Source of the DNA: Sipunculus nudus
Taxonomy: Eukaryota > Annelida > Sipuncula > Golfingiida > Sipunculidae
Assembly (NCBI GenBank): GCA_026874595.1
Contig: CM049321.1
Coordinates: 8,430,979 to 8,494,978, forward strand
Reading direction: 5' to 3'
DNA length: 64,000 bases
The translations under genes and the position numbers were made by a program. The notes under the pieces were generated by a model. That model searched no databases and was not told the DNA's origin. It worked only from the letters and a program-made list of their open reading frames with translations. How positions within the stretch are numbered: the stretch's first letter is position 1; each line of letters opens with the position of its first letter. Positions 35,023-45,542 of the stretch are shown in pieces.

Positions 35023-35250
35023 TATTCGTTCATTCCCATTCGTGTGTGTTTGTTCATAGCATAAATCATAAACCATGAACCTAATTCCATGCAATTTAAG
35101 GGCACCTTGGGAATGGGCCAGTCAAGAATCTATTAGATTTTGGTGTAGGTCCGGCTCATGATCCAGATGCAGGCAGGACTTCAAGGAAAATTCACAACTG
35201 TAGAGTTATTTATTACACGAATGAACCTGGGAATGTGGGCTTTCCGATGT
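35023..35250 (+). repeat. Dispersed repeat with GGCGGAGG family head (copy 2)
   Basis: Same segments as 10720-10990, and the inverse of 44640-44880, including CACGAATGAACCTGGGAATGTGGGC, of which the exact reverse complement occurs near 44.68 kb. It truncates the last satellite monomer. The GGCGGAGG tail is missing here. Confidence 0.7.
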
Positions 35251-36745
35251 GCATGATACTTTTGTTGTTTAATTACAATATCTCCAAAGTAAAAACAATG
35301 CTTTGATTCAAGGCTATATCAATTTCATTTAAGAATTAGTTATTATTTTTATGCACTTTTATTTGTGAACTTATTATTATTTATTATTCAATTAAGTATT
35401 TCATTATATTTCATGTAATAACATCATTGAAATATATATTATATTATATATCTAATTATATTGTATATATTGGGTAATTTACCAGAAATTATTTGACACA
35501 ACATACACCGATTGTCTGTAGTCAGTACAGTTACACGGTTAATAACAGTACAAGCAAACATATTTGTTTCAGTAAGTAACTCTAGAAAGTGATAACTGAT
35601 ACGTATAGTGTTAACGTTTGTGTATAAACGACATTGTTGTTAAAATATGGGGAATAAAGGAAAAGGACATTTTAAGTTGTTCAGGGTTTTAAAATATCGT
35701 GATGAATTCAAAGGTTACATATTAAATATCTACATAATTTTTCTAATCTATATTATATAATATAAAATTTATAAAAAAATCTTATTTATAATGCAAGTTA
35801 TCAAAAGTTAATGTCTATTGATTCACTGATGTGTATTAAAAATATCATAACCTATTAGCATATAACCTATTAATATAAACATCAATCTATTCAATTGAAT
35901 AAAAATAGTCCGGATTCAGGGTTAAATTCTCACAGAAAACTTTCTAAGAAACAGAGGAATAATAACATCCTCTTTGTCCACTGTGTTATATTGTCATTAT
36001 CAAGAAAATTTAAATATTATTTATGAATTATCTTTGATTATTTCTAAATTTCAATATTTTATAATTTCTGTAATACCATGTATCCCAATGTCATACTTCC
36101 ACGCAAGTTAATATAAAATTATACATTAACCGTTGCACGCATGTGTTAGGAAGCACATTTAAAAAGGACATATTTAAATATCTTATTAACTCTTGAATTT
36201 GTATAATTAAAATACATTAAGCACTTTAATAATACATACCTTTCAGTCGTGTTCTATGCTTTTTTGGGTTAAATTGTCATTTCTCAGGAATGTGCAATGT
36301 GCTGAGGAACATGATGGCAGATGGACATCTATTGCTCAGTCAGTGCAAAACAGTTGTAGCAGAACAATGTTTATGACGTCATAAAGTGGTCACATGGTAC
36401 ATAAAGGTCACTGAGTATGTTTCCCTAAAAATACTATTCATTTCATTTCTGTGTGCCTTTACCTCTATTCAGGGATCTACAGGAAATATATTTTATGTAT
36501 TTCAACTGGAAGAAAAGGTGGCTGTTACAATCATATTAATTCACTTTTTTGATATCTTGTTCACTTTTGTGAGGGCCGGTTTGCCAGTTTATTTATAACG
36601 ATGATATATACTATCATTATCTTCTTTCATTACCCATGTGGCCCGAAACCTGTTGATAAGAGTGATATTGTCAATTGCCAGCAATACAAAATCTCAGATG
36701 GAAATGGCATTAATCCAGGAAAAACCATAAACATCCTTGGCCCTA
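35251..36745. other. Very AT-rich DNA, no gene recognised
   Basis: Strongly AT-rich to about 36250. A 70-codon hydrophobic frame at 36386-36598 has no supporting evidence as a gene. Confidence 0.5.
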
Positions 36746-36749
36746 CAGT

Positions 36750-37400
36750 TTCACAGTCTGTTGTAGCGGCCATTTTGAAATCCAAGATGGCGGCCATTTT
36801 GAAACCTACCATGAGATGGCTACCATGAGAGCATTTTAAAAGACATATCTTGCATCCCTTGAACCCGGTAATGAGGGTTTCTCTTAATAGTGCTTATTGG
36901 AAATGCAAATGTCGAGATGCCGTATTCAGACATACAGTCTGATGGCTGATATCAAATGAAGACACAAACACTGAGAAGTGATGACGACGGTACAGGTTCA
37001 GGGAGGTTAAGAGATTCAAAAATGCATATGAAATATTAAACCGGTGCCGTCTTTACATTGGTGAGTATTTTTTTTTGTGCGAAACATTAGAATCTTTCTT
37101 TAGAAAAAAAAAGGGTTTCCTATTACTCCTAAACCACTATTTCAGCATCCCTGAGAGCTATATTTTCAGGAAAATAGGTGTTTTTCGTGGCGGCAATTTT
37201 GAAAAAACCAAGATGGCTGCCGTGGTATCATTTTGAATTTGTCAAATTTAAATTCCTTGACCCCAAAAATGGTTATTTGGAATTTTATCCCATGGTTCTA
37301 GCTTGTTTAATTGCTGAAATAATGGCAAATTAGGTTTAGTATGGCGGAAATTGCTTAATCCAAGATGGCTGCCATACATCCAAATGTCAGAAGCGAAACA
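36750..37400. repeat. Patch of AAGATGGCGGC / GGCCATTTTGAAA motifs
   Basis: CCAAGATGGCGGCCATTTTG at about 36782-36801, an adjacent inverse-like GCGGCCATTTTGAAA at 36767, GGCGGCAATTTTGAAA with CCAAGATGGCTGCC near 37190-37220, and CCAAGATGGCTGCCAT near 37361. AAGATGGCGGC is the consensus YY1 site. The regular recurrence suggests a diverged repeat of a few hundred bp; no YY1-regulated gene is visible nearby. Confidence 0.5.
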
Positions 37401-37404
37401 GCTT

Positions 37405-39045
37405 TTTTTCATTTTTCTCCACGTCTTTTTTTAGTAAATTATACCTGTTTCCAAATTCTACTCAGAAAATTTAGCAAAACCACAAAATATGCATTGTATG
37501 CCATACTGCCACCTGACTATAAAGGAAACGGACATTTAAGGCCGTTTCAGGCTTTTGAAGAATCATGGTAATTTGGTGAATTCAAAGGTAGAAATTCTTT
37601 ATACATTCCCAGGAAAGAGCAAGAGAATTTTGTCGTTAATTTTCCAGATAATGTATAAGAGAGACACCAAGCCCCATTAGAGGGCATTGCTCTTCTAGCA
37701 GAGTTTCTCCCTGATAAGTTCTGCCTAGGGGTTTCTGTAAACGTTGACGGCCCTGAAATGCATTCCTTTGCGTAACTGTTCAGAATCTAGATGGCATTGC
37801 AAGACCGCAGACCTAACAAAAAATAAGGTTTCTTTCCTATAGAGACTGTTCGCGAATCATTTGATTGCATGGTTACATTACCCAGTTTATAATTCATAAA
37901 TTAGTTCAAAAGGGGGAACACGGGCAGAAAACACCATTTAAATTTTCAAAAAAAGAAAATCTTTGTACCTTAAATTTTGTACCTATAAATATAAAGTTGT
38001 TGAGGAACTCTTCATGCCACAGCATTATACTTATTCCTTAAATGTCGCCCCAACATGTGCCTTCCTAGGAGGATATCGGTAAATCTCAATATACCAGGGG
38101 TTTCAGACAGCTGGCATGTATAAGACAAAGGTACCCTTTCTTGTACTTAGATTCTACATATAACATAGTATACGTTACATCATATAAAAGGATTGATCCA
38201 AGCACATGCACAAGTACTACAATCTAAAGTACATGTCAGCTGCTTATATTTGACATTTTAAACCATTTTTCCACCAATGCACCTAAAAGCAATAAGAACA
38301 TATTTAAATAACTGCTCAGAGACTAGGGCCATTTCTGTCCTCTGGAATTAGAGAGTCTATGTACAACCAGAGTCAGAGTGGCATTAAGTTACACTTGAAA
38401 CTTTATTTATTTTACATGGATTGTACAAATAGTTATTATAACTAATCAAGGCGCCCTCCATGCCTCAGGGCGCCCTCCATCCCTCCATGCCTGGAGCTAT
38501 CGTACAAATCTGGGAGCGACTATAGAATCTGTCCTACAGATTGACTACAGGCAGTATGATTACTATAACTACTAAAAATAAGGGATAAGACGGTAAAAAG
38601 GAAAATAAATGTCATCAAGTAATAGGTGTCACAGGTGTATTACGATAGCGATGCAATACGTTGGCTGGCGGTTGCAGTACATTCCCCAATATGGCTTGTG
38701 TCACCACTCGGGAGGGTTACCAGTCAGGTATACATGTCTACTGAGTCGTGTAATCACGGCTTGTAAGTGATCGATATTAAAAAAAAATAAATCAAAAGTG
38801 CCGCAATCTTCATACCATAAATATACCATAGGAAGACAATAGAATTATTAGAATCTGTTAGCAATATGGTGGACTAATATATTTAAATTGAATGCTATCA
38901 CTCATTTTAATTAAAACTGAAAAAGTATGTTCAAGTACACAATTTTTTAGTCAAATTCTGACCTACGTGTACATAAGTGCACTATGCGTTTATGCGGAAT
39001 AATCTTATTATGTACCATGCGTAGTAACATGCTAATCTGGAAAAA
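37405..39045. other. No gene recognised
   Basis: Unique AT-rich DNA. A small duplication of GGCGCCCTCCAT occurs near 38450-38480. No coding signal. Confidence 0.5.
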
Positions 39046-39049
39046 GTAC

Positions 39050-39113
39050 GTTATGTTTCTATGGTATGTTTCTATGGTATGTTTCTATGGTATGTTTCTA
39101 TGGTATGTTTCCA
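39050..39113. repeat. 13-bp minisatellite
   Basis: About five tandem copies of TATGGTATGTTTC, nearly perfect. Confidence 0.9.
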
Positions 39114-39251
39114 TGGAGCCCATGCTGGCTGTGCGCTGTGTATATCCCGGAATAAACCTGAATGTGATTTTGAGCAACTTGGACTTTGAGTGTACTCAGA
39201 TATCCAACACAACACCTTGTACTTGGCCTAATTAGTCTGTCATGTAAACCT

Positions 39252-39257
39252 TTTAAT
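39252..39257 (-). terminator. Probable polyadenylation signal
   Basis: ATTAAA on the minus strand lies 22-27 bases after the stop codon of the GNAT gene. It is the commonest variant of AATAAA, and no AATAAA is seen just downstream. The very short 3' UTR this implies makes the call moderate. Confidence 0.35.
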
Positions 39258-39278
39258 AAAAAAAATAATTGCGAAGTG

Positions 39279-39908
39279 TTATATTTGTGATTTGACCGAG
39301 TAGATATCAAACGGTTTGTAGATCACGGCAGCGTCAGTCCATCCTTGTTTGGTTACGTAAGCGCTCCAAGGTACAAACCCGATGTTAATGTAGGAAGCTC
39401 TCGCGGAAAATCTTAAAGCATTTGAATCAGTCAGCAAAATGTCGGTCAACACGCCTTCAAATCCACGTTCCTGTAAATACTGTGTGACAGCCTTCTCAAT
39501 TAATGCCCCGTATCCACGGCGACGGTAACCAGGCATCAGGTACATGTACATCATCGCAACGTTTGGATTACCCCTGGTTATATGTGACTGACCAACAACC
39601 ACGGCACCCATGAGGGTTCCTGAATGCTCATCCACTATAACATGCAGAGATCTTCTTGATAAAAAGTTCCCCTTAAATATAGCAAAGGAAGGGAATTCAT
39701 CAACACCAAACCCGTCAGCATTCCTGGCACCAGAGTAAAGAATATCAAAAACTTCACGAAGTTCCTTTCCTTTCGCTTTCTGGACACGCGCAGTGGCGAC
39801 GTCTGGCGGGTTAACGGAAAACTCCATCTGTATGTCACATGTAGAAACGCCGTCACTCCTGGTCCAGTTGCTCTCAAGTGCTCTTGAAATGACCCCTTCC
39901 TCGCCTAA
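39279..39908 (-). CDS. GNAT acetyltransferase gene, exon 2 (C-terminal domain)
   Basis: Second and last coding exon (209 codons plus TAA). It encodes a GNAT-fold N-acetyltransferase domain: a beta strand LHVIVDEHSGTLMGAVVVGQ, the MMYMYLMPGYRRRGYG segment whose RRRGYG is the RxxGxG/A acetyl-CoA pyrophosphate loop, an amphipathic helix (ALIEKAVTQYLQERG), and a final strand region with a NIGFVPW turn typical of GNAT ends. The first residues after the splice are LGEEGVISRALESNW; the ATG at 39827 is internal to the exon, not the start. The acceptor is TTTTAG at 39909-39914 on the minus strand. The acyl acceptor (small molecule or protein amine) cannot be deduced. No signal peptide or membrane segment; probably cytosolic or nuclear. 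Confidence 0.88.
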   Translation of the reverse strand, partial: LGEEGVISRALESNWTRSDGVSTCDIQMEFSVNPPDVATARVQKAKGKELREVFDILYSGARNADGFGVDEFPSFAIFKGNFLSRRSLHVIVDEHSGTLMGAVVVGQSHITRGNPNVAMMYMYLMPGYRRRGYGALIEKAVTQYLQERGFEGVLTDILLTDSNALRFSARASYINIGFVPWSAYVTKQGWTDAAVIYKPFDIYSVKSQI

Positions 39909-40500
39909 CTAAAATAATCAAAATAATAAATAATTGAAATCAATCGAAACATTAAATAAAGTGCAGTTAATATTTACCTAGTATTAATAAAAGTTGATAA
40001 TTTTATACTTCATATTTAAAATAAAAATGATATAAGAGAAAAATGTTAGGGTTTATAATTTGATATCACTGACGGTGCCAGTCTCATCCGACTTTTCACT
40101 TTGTCTTCCTGGTTTTTCGGGTCTGACCATTCTTTAAGTATTTCAACTGGGGAGCAATAACAGGCCACTACGACTAATACGTACCCCTTCCCATTTGGGT
40201 GGAGAAAGCGCAGCCTTTATTATGGTAAAGACTGTGACAAGGGGGTCTTAACGCGCGAAAAACGAACAGAACGGGACGCGAACCAACACCTTGCGGTCAC
40301 AAGTCCAAAGCCCTCACCATTACGTCACGTTTCTCCGCAATACTGATGTGTTATTACAAATAAATGCGACTTATAAATACAATTCGCTTATGCTTGAATT
40401 CTTATAGGCCCATATTAACTTTTTTAATAGCAATTTCACAAAATTTCATTCATCTTAAGTTGAAAATTTCCTACAGACGTTAACCCTAACCCAGACTTAC
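39909..40500 (-). other. Phase-0 intron of the GNAT gene
   Basis: 592 bp with a strong donor (TCG/GTAAGT) and an AG acceptor after a T-rich stretch (ATTATTTTAG). Joining at these sites keeps the reading frame exactly (phase 0). The intron contains a tRNA-like SINE fragment in the gene's own orientation. Confidence 0.85.
40265..40332 (-). repeat. tRNA-like SINE fragment within the intron
   Basis: On the minus strand: TAATGGTGAGGGCTTTGGAC (A box and D-arm-like), TTGTGACCGCAAGGT, then GGTTCGCGTCCC (B box, one change). This is a nearly complete tRNA-like head, but stems are imperfect and it lies inside an intron, so a SINE or tRNA pseudogene is more likely than a working tRNA. Confidence 0.5.
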
Positions 40501-41097
40501 CGATATGTTGCGCTGTTCCGGGATGTACCGGGGAACGTTCATTAAAAGGATATCGTCCGTCCAACCCGTCTGCAGAAGATTAACTCCTCTTGGTACTATG
40601 CATGTCACAGCGTATCCCCTAAATCCTGGGGGCAAACTATTGTGTCTGTATTTTACTGGAACATTTCCCATGATGCAAAGAAATCCAGCTGCTATAACGC
40701 AATTTTTGTGAAACCTAACCAACGATGGATAGAACCCCTTGCCGTTGAAAATCGGATCCAGAATTACATACCCTCGAGCGCTTATAGGCAACGCGCTTCG
40801 ACAAGAGCAGTGCGGTGTAACGTTAACAAAGCCAATTATACTGTCATTCCGTGTGTCCTTTACTGAAAACGCACCAACCGTATTTGACAGAAATTTCCGG
40901 AATGTGTCCTCAGTAGCGAAGTGAGTTGTAGAAATGGCTGATTTTCGTCCATCCATGATGCGCCTGATGATGGCGTACACGGCAGGTACCTGTTTCTCTG
41001 TTAACTTGTCCACCACGACCTTCAGTCCGTCTCTGCCTTTTATCTGGTGAGGAATTAGTGAAGCCAAACGTGGATCCACAAACTTTCTTAAAGCCAT
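40501..41097 (-). CDS. GNAT acetyltransferase gene, exon 1 (N-terminal domain)
   Basis: First coding exon: 199 codons from ATG at 41097 to a splice donor after codon TCG. With exon 2 it gives a protein of about 408 aa. The exon encodes a compact alpha/beta domain: helix LTEKQVPAVYAIIRRIMDG, strand DSIIGFVNVTPH, strand YVILDPI followed by FNGKGFYPSLV, then a helix. This order resembles GNAT, but NGKGF replaces a good RxxGxG loop, so it is probably a degenerate, perhaps structural, GNAT half. The architecture is a tandem-GNAT protein with only the C-terminal half keeping a canonical CoA loop. Upstream, TTTTGCAG at 41111-41118 on the minus strand looks like an acceptor, so a 5' UTR intron is likely. 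I do not recognise an orthologue with a named function. Confidence 0.8.
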
Positions 41098-41162
41098 CCT
41101 TGATCAATATCTGCAAAACGATCGTATGCTGATTTTTAATCCCATCCACCTGTAAAATTATT

Positions 41163-41225
41163 ATTATTATGTGTATTTTATTATTATTATTATTATTATT
41201 ATTAAAATTATTATTATTATTAATA
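41163..41225. repeat. (TTA)n microsatellite
   Basis: TTA/ATT trinucleotide run just upstream of the GNAT gene's first coding exon; probably within a 5' UTR intron. Confidence 0.85.
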
Positions 41226-41375
41226 ATTGAGGGCAAATGAAAAGGTTAGTGCCATTTAAAAATCAAGTATCAAGATCTTAACTGCTGTGGCGTTGGCACA
41301 TTTTTAAAGCCCTGCGCCTTTTCCTTAATGAAGGCGCAAAACCGCAGATTCGGGCATGACAGTAAAGGGGTCCGG

Positions 41376-41702
41376 CTTCTGTGGCGCAGGGATAGGGCAC
41401 CGGATTCAACGCCGAATCAAAGCTCAGCGAGGCGGTGAGATTTTACACTTGCCATGCAGGGTGAACGGCCTGCAAGGATAATGGAAAGGCCTTGCCTAAG
41501 GGGCTTGTTTCACCATCAAACTATGCGCCTTTTGGTGGTTCCTCGTTGGTTTGGGGATTCCACAGTAATGGGGACTATTACACACTTAGGGCCCGCAGGT
41601 GCAGTAGTGACCAGACCTGTTTAACACCAGGATATAAAATGCAAGGAGTCCGAAACCACAATGGAATTCTACAGACGTACATATATTTAGAGTTAAGTTG
41701 GC
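41376..41702 (+). repeat. tRNA-derived SINE-like repeat (copy B)
   Basis: Begins with a tRNA-like CTGTGGCGCAGGGATAGGGC (A-box form), followed by a body shared with 17105-17362: GGTGAGATTTT, GGTTCCTCG, CCCGCAGGTGCAG, GGATATAAAATG, AGTCCGAAACC, GAATTCTACAG and GTACATATA. Confidence 0.6.
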
Positions 41703-41732
41703 ATTAACAATTTAAGGCGGTTACCCCCAATA

Positions 41733-41733
<1 letters not shown>

Positions 41734-41797
<64 letters not shown>
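41734..41797. repeat. (TA)n microsatellite
   Basis: Uninterrupted TA run of about 31 units shortly after the SINE-like repeat. Confidence 0.95.
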
Positions 41798-41799
<2 letters not shown>

Positions 41800-41802
<3 letters not shown>

Positions 41803-44115
41803 ATAAACTGCACGTCGTGCAGAAATTTTAGCACCTCTTCACCTTAATGCAGTGCAGAGACGATGGCAGTATTTCAATTACAATGCATTATCGACATTTT
41901 AATACCGGCCAACACGCAAAATATCAGTGGCCATATGACTAACAATGTGTCTGTTATACGGAGTAGAACGATAATTTCAATAATTTATATAACATTTATA
42001 TAACACTGCCCTTTAAAATATGTCTGCGAGGTACTGCCCATTGACGATCTTTATAATCATTGGCCCCCGATATAAAATCGCAGACTCGGCCCTATGGCCG
42101 GCAAAAGACGGTTTAAGTATTGTACATGTGCCATTTTAAACAAAAAAATTGGTGAAAATGAATACGAATATTTGCAAGTTCTGTTAAAATATCTCTCATT
42201 TCTTTAGATTGATGTGTCTCTTAATTTGACCTTAATGTTACCTGAATGTATTGTTCTATGAGCCGTGTTCTGTGCAGCCTTTTCTACCTGAACACACCAC
42301 GCTTACGGTCGTGTGTAGAAAATAAAGTAGGTTTACCCATGCATAACTATCAAACATACATAGCATGCCTTACTGATAGAAAAAAAGGTGGGGTATATAG
42401 TAGTTCAAAAGGTGGAACGTTACAGTCCAAAGTATAAAAAATCTAGACCCAGTTGTGGCCCACGGGTAGTACATACAGAGCCATAGATGTTTGGCTTTTT
42501 TTATCAAGCGGACGAAGGGCGGATAAAACACTTGTTGTGACCCCGTGTGTTGAGTGCCTGTCCTAGTGAGCCGATCACTGTTTAAACACTCGATTCTTTC
42601 AGCCTGCCGGGTACATGAACATGTACATAGTATACCATTTTCAGTTAGATGTGCCAGCATGTCAGCAGTCATGATGCTCAGGGGAAAATATTGCGCCGAT
42701 CCCGAATTCCAACCCGTATAAGTAGGGTGCCGTGTATGATAAAATAACTATTTAAATTTCAAATTGACGCAAATTTGCTATATAAAAAAAAGAACTTAAT
42801 AGTCCATGTTGACAGCGATTAGCCCACTATGGGACGCTTGGGGTCTTGATAAACTTGAACCCTCCCTGAAAACTAAAATGAAAAGGTTAAACGGTTCAAA
42901 TCGTTTGAATTGATATCACGGTTTGAATTTATTTGGTCATATTTGCTTTCGAATTATAGCTCGGTTGGACAGTGGTTAGCCCATGGCCACTAGGGGGCGC
43001 TGGTACCTTAAATTGAATGGAAAAAATAAAAATATAAATGGCCTCACAATAAATAAAATAATTCTGTTAGCATCTTAAATTCCGAAACTATGAAGATCTT
43101 TTAAAGATGTTCACTTGATGCTTTTTATTATTATCCTAAATATTGAGAGGAATATTTATTATCATAACGCTGATGTTGGTTACCTATTTCCCACACAACA
43201 TGCATCTCCGCATCACATTCCTCTTGCTTTACTTATATGCAAAAAAAATTACCAAGATCAGCTTCTGCATCCAGAATTTCTTTTTCTGCGCTTAATACCC
43301 CATGAGGCACACTGTTAGTGACAACGATGCCCCGGACTTGACTAAAAGAAAGGAATTTTTAAATGCTGCCCCTTCATGCTCAAGGTTATTAATTGAATTA
43401 TATTAAAACGAACAAGAACTCTAATAACTTCATTATACATTTAGATGTACACGTAGAATGAAATATCCGAAAGCCCTTCAATTGTAACTGAAAACAAAGA
43501 AATATAGGGCAATTACCCCAGCTGTTAATTATTCATAAAAAGATCTTAGAAAAGAAAAATATATCAGGTAGATTTAACTGAATTTAGGGCACCATCCTTG
43601 CACCCCAATTATCTCAGTGAGTATTTTTATCAAGCAGTTTATTTTTTATAGTATTATTAAGAAATTTATAATTAGACAATAAAACCGTAAATAAAGCAAA
43701 AATCACAATTCGCAGCATTCAAATAGCACTTAACATTGAAAAATTGCATTCCCATTTTAACAATAAATAAAATGCTTCAAACCAAAACACGTCCAGGAAA
43801 TTATTGTCGGTACAGGCATTTAATTTTATGAGACAACTTCTTCGTTAACAACATTGACATGGGCCTCTCAAGGAGGGGAAATACCTCCGGCCTCACTCGT
43901 TATAAGTGAATAAGTTTCTTTTCATTATCTGTTATACTTCCTGTGGATTTCTTTAAATTATGTGAAAAGCGTAAAAACTCGTTATGAGATCTGACATAAC
44001 TTTGACTGAAGATTCAAAAACAAAGTAACAAAATGAATAATTTTGAATGATTGAGCAAAATCTCTGTCATGGGAGGATTTTGCCGGAAGGAGACTTTGAC
44101 AGGGTGATTCTTATT
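41800..44115. other. No gene recognised
   Basis: AT-rich, unique-looking. Contains the CTCF-consensus site described separately and a weak duplicate of its surroundings near 42810-42840 (gacagcgattagccca versus gacagtggttagccca). No coding signal. Confidence 0.5.
42987..43003 (+). promoter_or_regulatory. Consensus CTCF-type site
   Basis: CCACTAGGGGGCGCTGG matches every position of the vertebrate/bilaterian core CCASYAGRKGGCRSY except none of the fixed bases; it is essentially the textbook site. The setting is AT-rich non-coding DNA about 1.9 kb upstream of the GNAT gene. Binding is inference. Confidence 0.5.
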
Positions 44116-44120
44116 TTCTC

Positions 44121-44148
44121 GGGGGGGGGGGGGGGGGGGAGGGGGGGG
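44121..44148. repeat. Poly(G) tract
   Basis: Two G runs split by a single A. First of a cluster of poly(G)/poly(C) tracts between 44.1 and 45.55 kb. Confidence 0.9.
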
Positions 44149-44257
44149 CTCTATAATTCTACTAAAGTCCCCTTCCCATTTTCTTAACAAGCAGCCCCCA
44201 TGACTATAGTATTATGTATATTGTGTACATTTTAGGAGCAGTCTGTGAAAGAGTGCA

Positions 44258-44372
44258 AATACCATAAAGCACGGTTCACACACTTCAGGTTGCAGGGGCG
44301 CGATTTCCATTCGCAATGTTTTTTTGGGGGGGGGGGGGGCGAGGCCTTCGATCCATCCCCCCCCCCCCCCCC
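44258..44372. repeat. Duplicated block followed by poly(G) and poly(C)
   Basis: AAATACCATAAAGCACGG...GGTTGCAGGGGCGC (44258-44316) recurs at 45134-45190, each time just before a long G run. Here the G run (44326-44339) is followed by a C run (44357-44372) and (CA)n. Open frames with poly-Gly or poly-Pro across this region are artefacts of the tracts. Confidence 0.7.
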
Positions 44373-44539
44373 ACACACACACACAGGCCCTAGCTTGAAC
44401 GGGATATACCAAATTAACCGTCCAACCCATTTCCACATTATAGTGTAATAATGCTTGGCTTGTTGTTAGTTCTAGCCCGGTTAACCATAGGAACCGTACC
44501 TCCGAATCTATGAAAACCACAAAAAATACATTTCAAGGA

Positions 44540-44885
44540 GTACAAGCCTCCGCCTTGTAGGCGGTCGTTGATGTGGGATGCTCCTCAAAATGTGTATGCA
44601 AACTTTTATTCGGTCCATACCCCTAGATCATTCGTGCAGATGTTCCCCAAACCCAGGTTTACTTTCACCCATTCGGCCCACATTCCCAGGTTCATTCGTG
44701 CTTAAGTGAATTTACATTTGTTAATATTCCTGGAGTTCTTGGTGAACCTGGATCATCAGGTGGACCACATCAAAATCTGATCGATTCTCTTTTGGCCCAT
44801 TCCTAAATTACCCTGAAAATTTCATTGGGTTCCGTTCATGGTTGCGCGAGTTATGTTGTGAACAAACACAGAACCCCCCCCCCCC
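44540..44885 (-). repeat. Dispersed repeat with GGCGGAGG tail (copy 3)
   Basis: Inverted copy of the family at 10720 and 35023. On the minus strand it reads GTGTTTGTTCACAACATAA, then GGGTAATTTAGGAATGGGCC, GATTTTGATGTGGTCC, CACGAATGAACCTGGGAATG, and ends in AAGGCGGAGGCTTGTACTCC. This is the longest copy in the window (about 340 bp). Confidence 0.7.
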
Positions 44886-44888
44886 CCC
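44874..44888. repeat. Poly(C) tract
   Basis: About 15 consecutive C at the edge of the inverted dispersed repeat. Confidence 0.9.
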
Positions 44889-45133
44889 AACACACACATA
44901 CCCACACACCAACCGGAAAGAACGCATAGCCTGCTTGCCGAGGCATCAATTTAACCATATCACTTTGTACCCTAATTAGAACGTTGCTCGTGCGTAATGA
45001 TGTTTGGAACTGTACCTAAGCACTGGAATTAGCTTTGGAATTAGACCTCTCGGTCTTTATATGTCTAGGCAAACTCATTATTTATTACAAATAGTCCTTA
45101 ACTTACCAAACAAGTCACAGCACAGTCAAAGTA

Positions 45134-45219
45134 AAATACCACATAGCACGGCTCACACACTACAGGTTGCAGGGGCGCAATTTCGCAATGGTGGGGGGGG
45201 GGGGGGGGGGGGGGGGGGG
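45134..45219. repeat. Second copy of the duplicated block plus poly(G)
   Basis: About 57 bp matching 44258-44316 with few differences, followed by about 27 consecutive G at 45193-45219. Confidence 0.75.
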
Positions 45220-45498
45220 AGTACTTTGAGCGTTTAATGGCCGATTACCAGAATGTCTTGGAAACGGGGGCATCCTATCTTTATCAGTTATGTTGTTATT
45301 TTATTAATTTTAAAAAATAAAGTAGTTTACATTTTAGGAACTTTGCGACAATGCGACATTTTTTTTGGTTAAAAACTTTTTCATTATTGCAGTTCAAACC
45401 TATATTTAATGCAAAATTAAATTCATTTAATTAGCAAAATGTATATGGATATATAGCATGGCACGTTCCCCGGTTGAAAAAAGTGTGCGTGTGTTTGT

Positions 45499-45542
45499 GG
45501 GGGGGGGGGGGGGGGGGGTAGGAGGTTGGGGGGGGGGGGGGG
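45499..45542. repeat. Poly(G) tracts
   Basis: Two runs of G (about 20 and 15) separated by TAGGAGGTT. Potential G-quadruplex; lengths may be unreliable. Confidence 0.9.

Noticed and set aside
36386-36598. 70-codon hydrophobic frame, possible small membrane protein
   Set aside because: AT-rich DNA easily yields hydrophobic frames; no signal peptide logic, homologue or splice support.
39635-39877. Alternative minus-strand frame overlapping GNAT exon 2
   Set aside because: A frame-shifted shadow of the GNAT exon; the other frame carries the CoA-binding loop and splices in phase.
40265-40332. Functional tRNA gene on the minus strand
   Set aside because: A and B boxes are present but the stems do not pair well and it lies in an intron; a SINE head is more likely.
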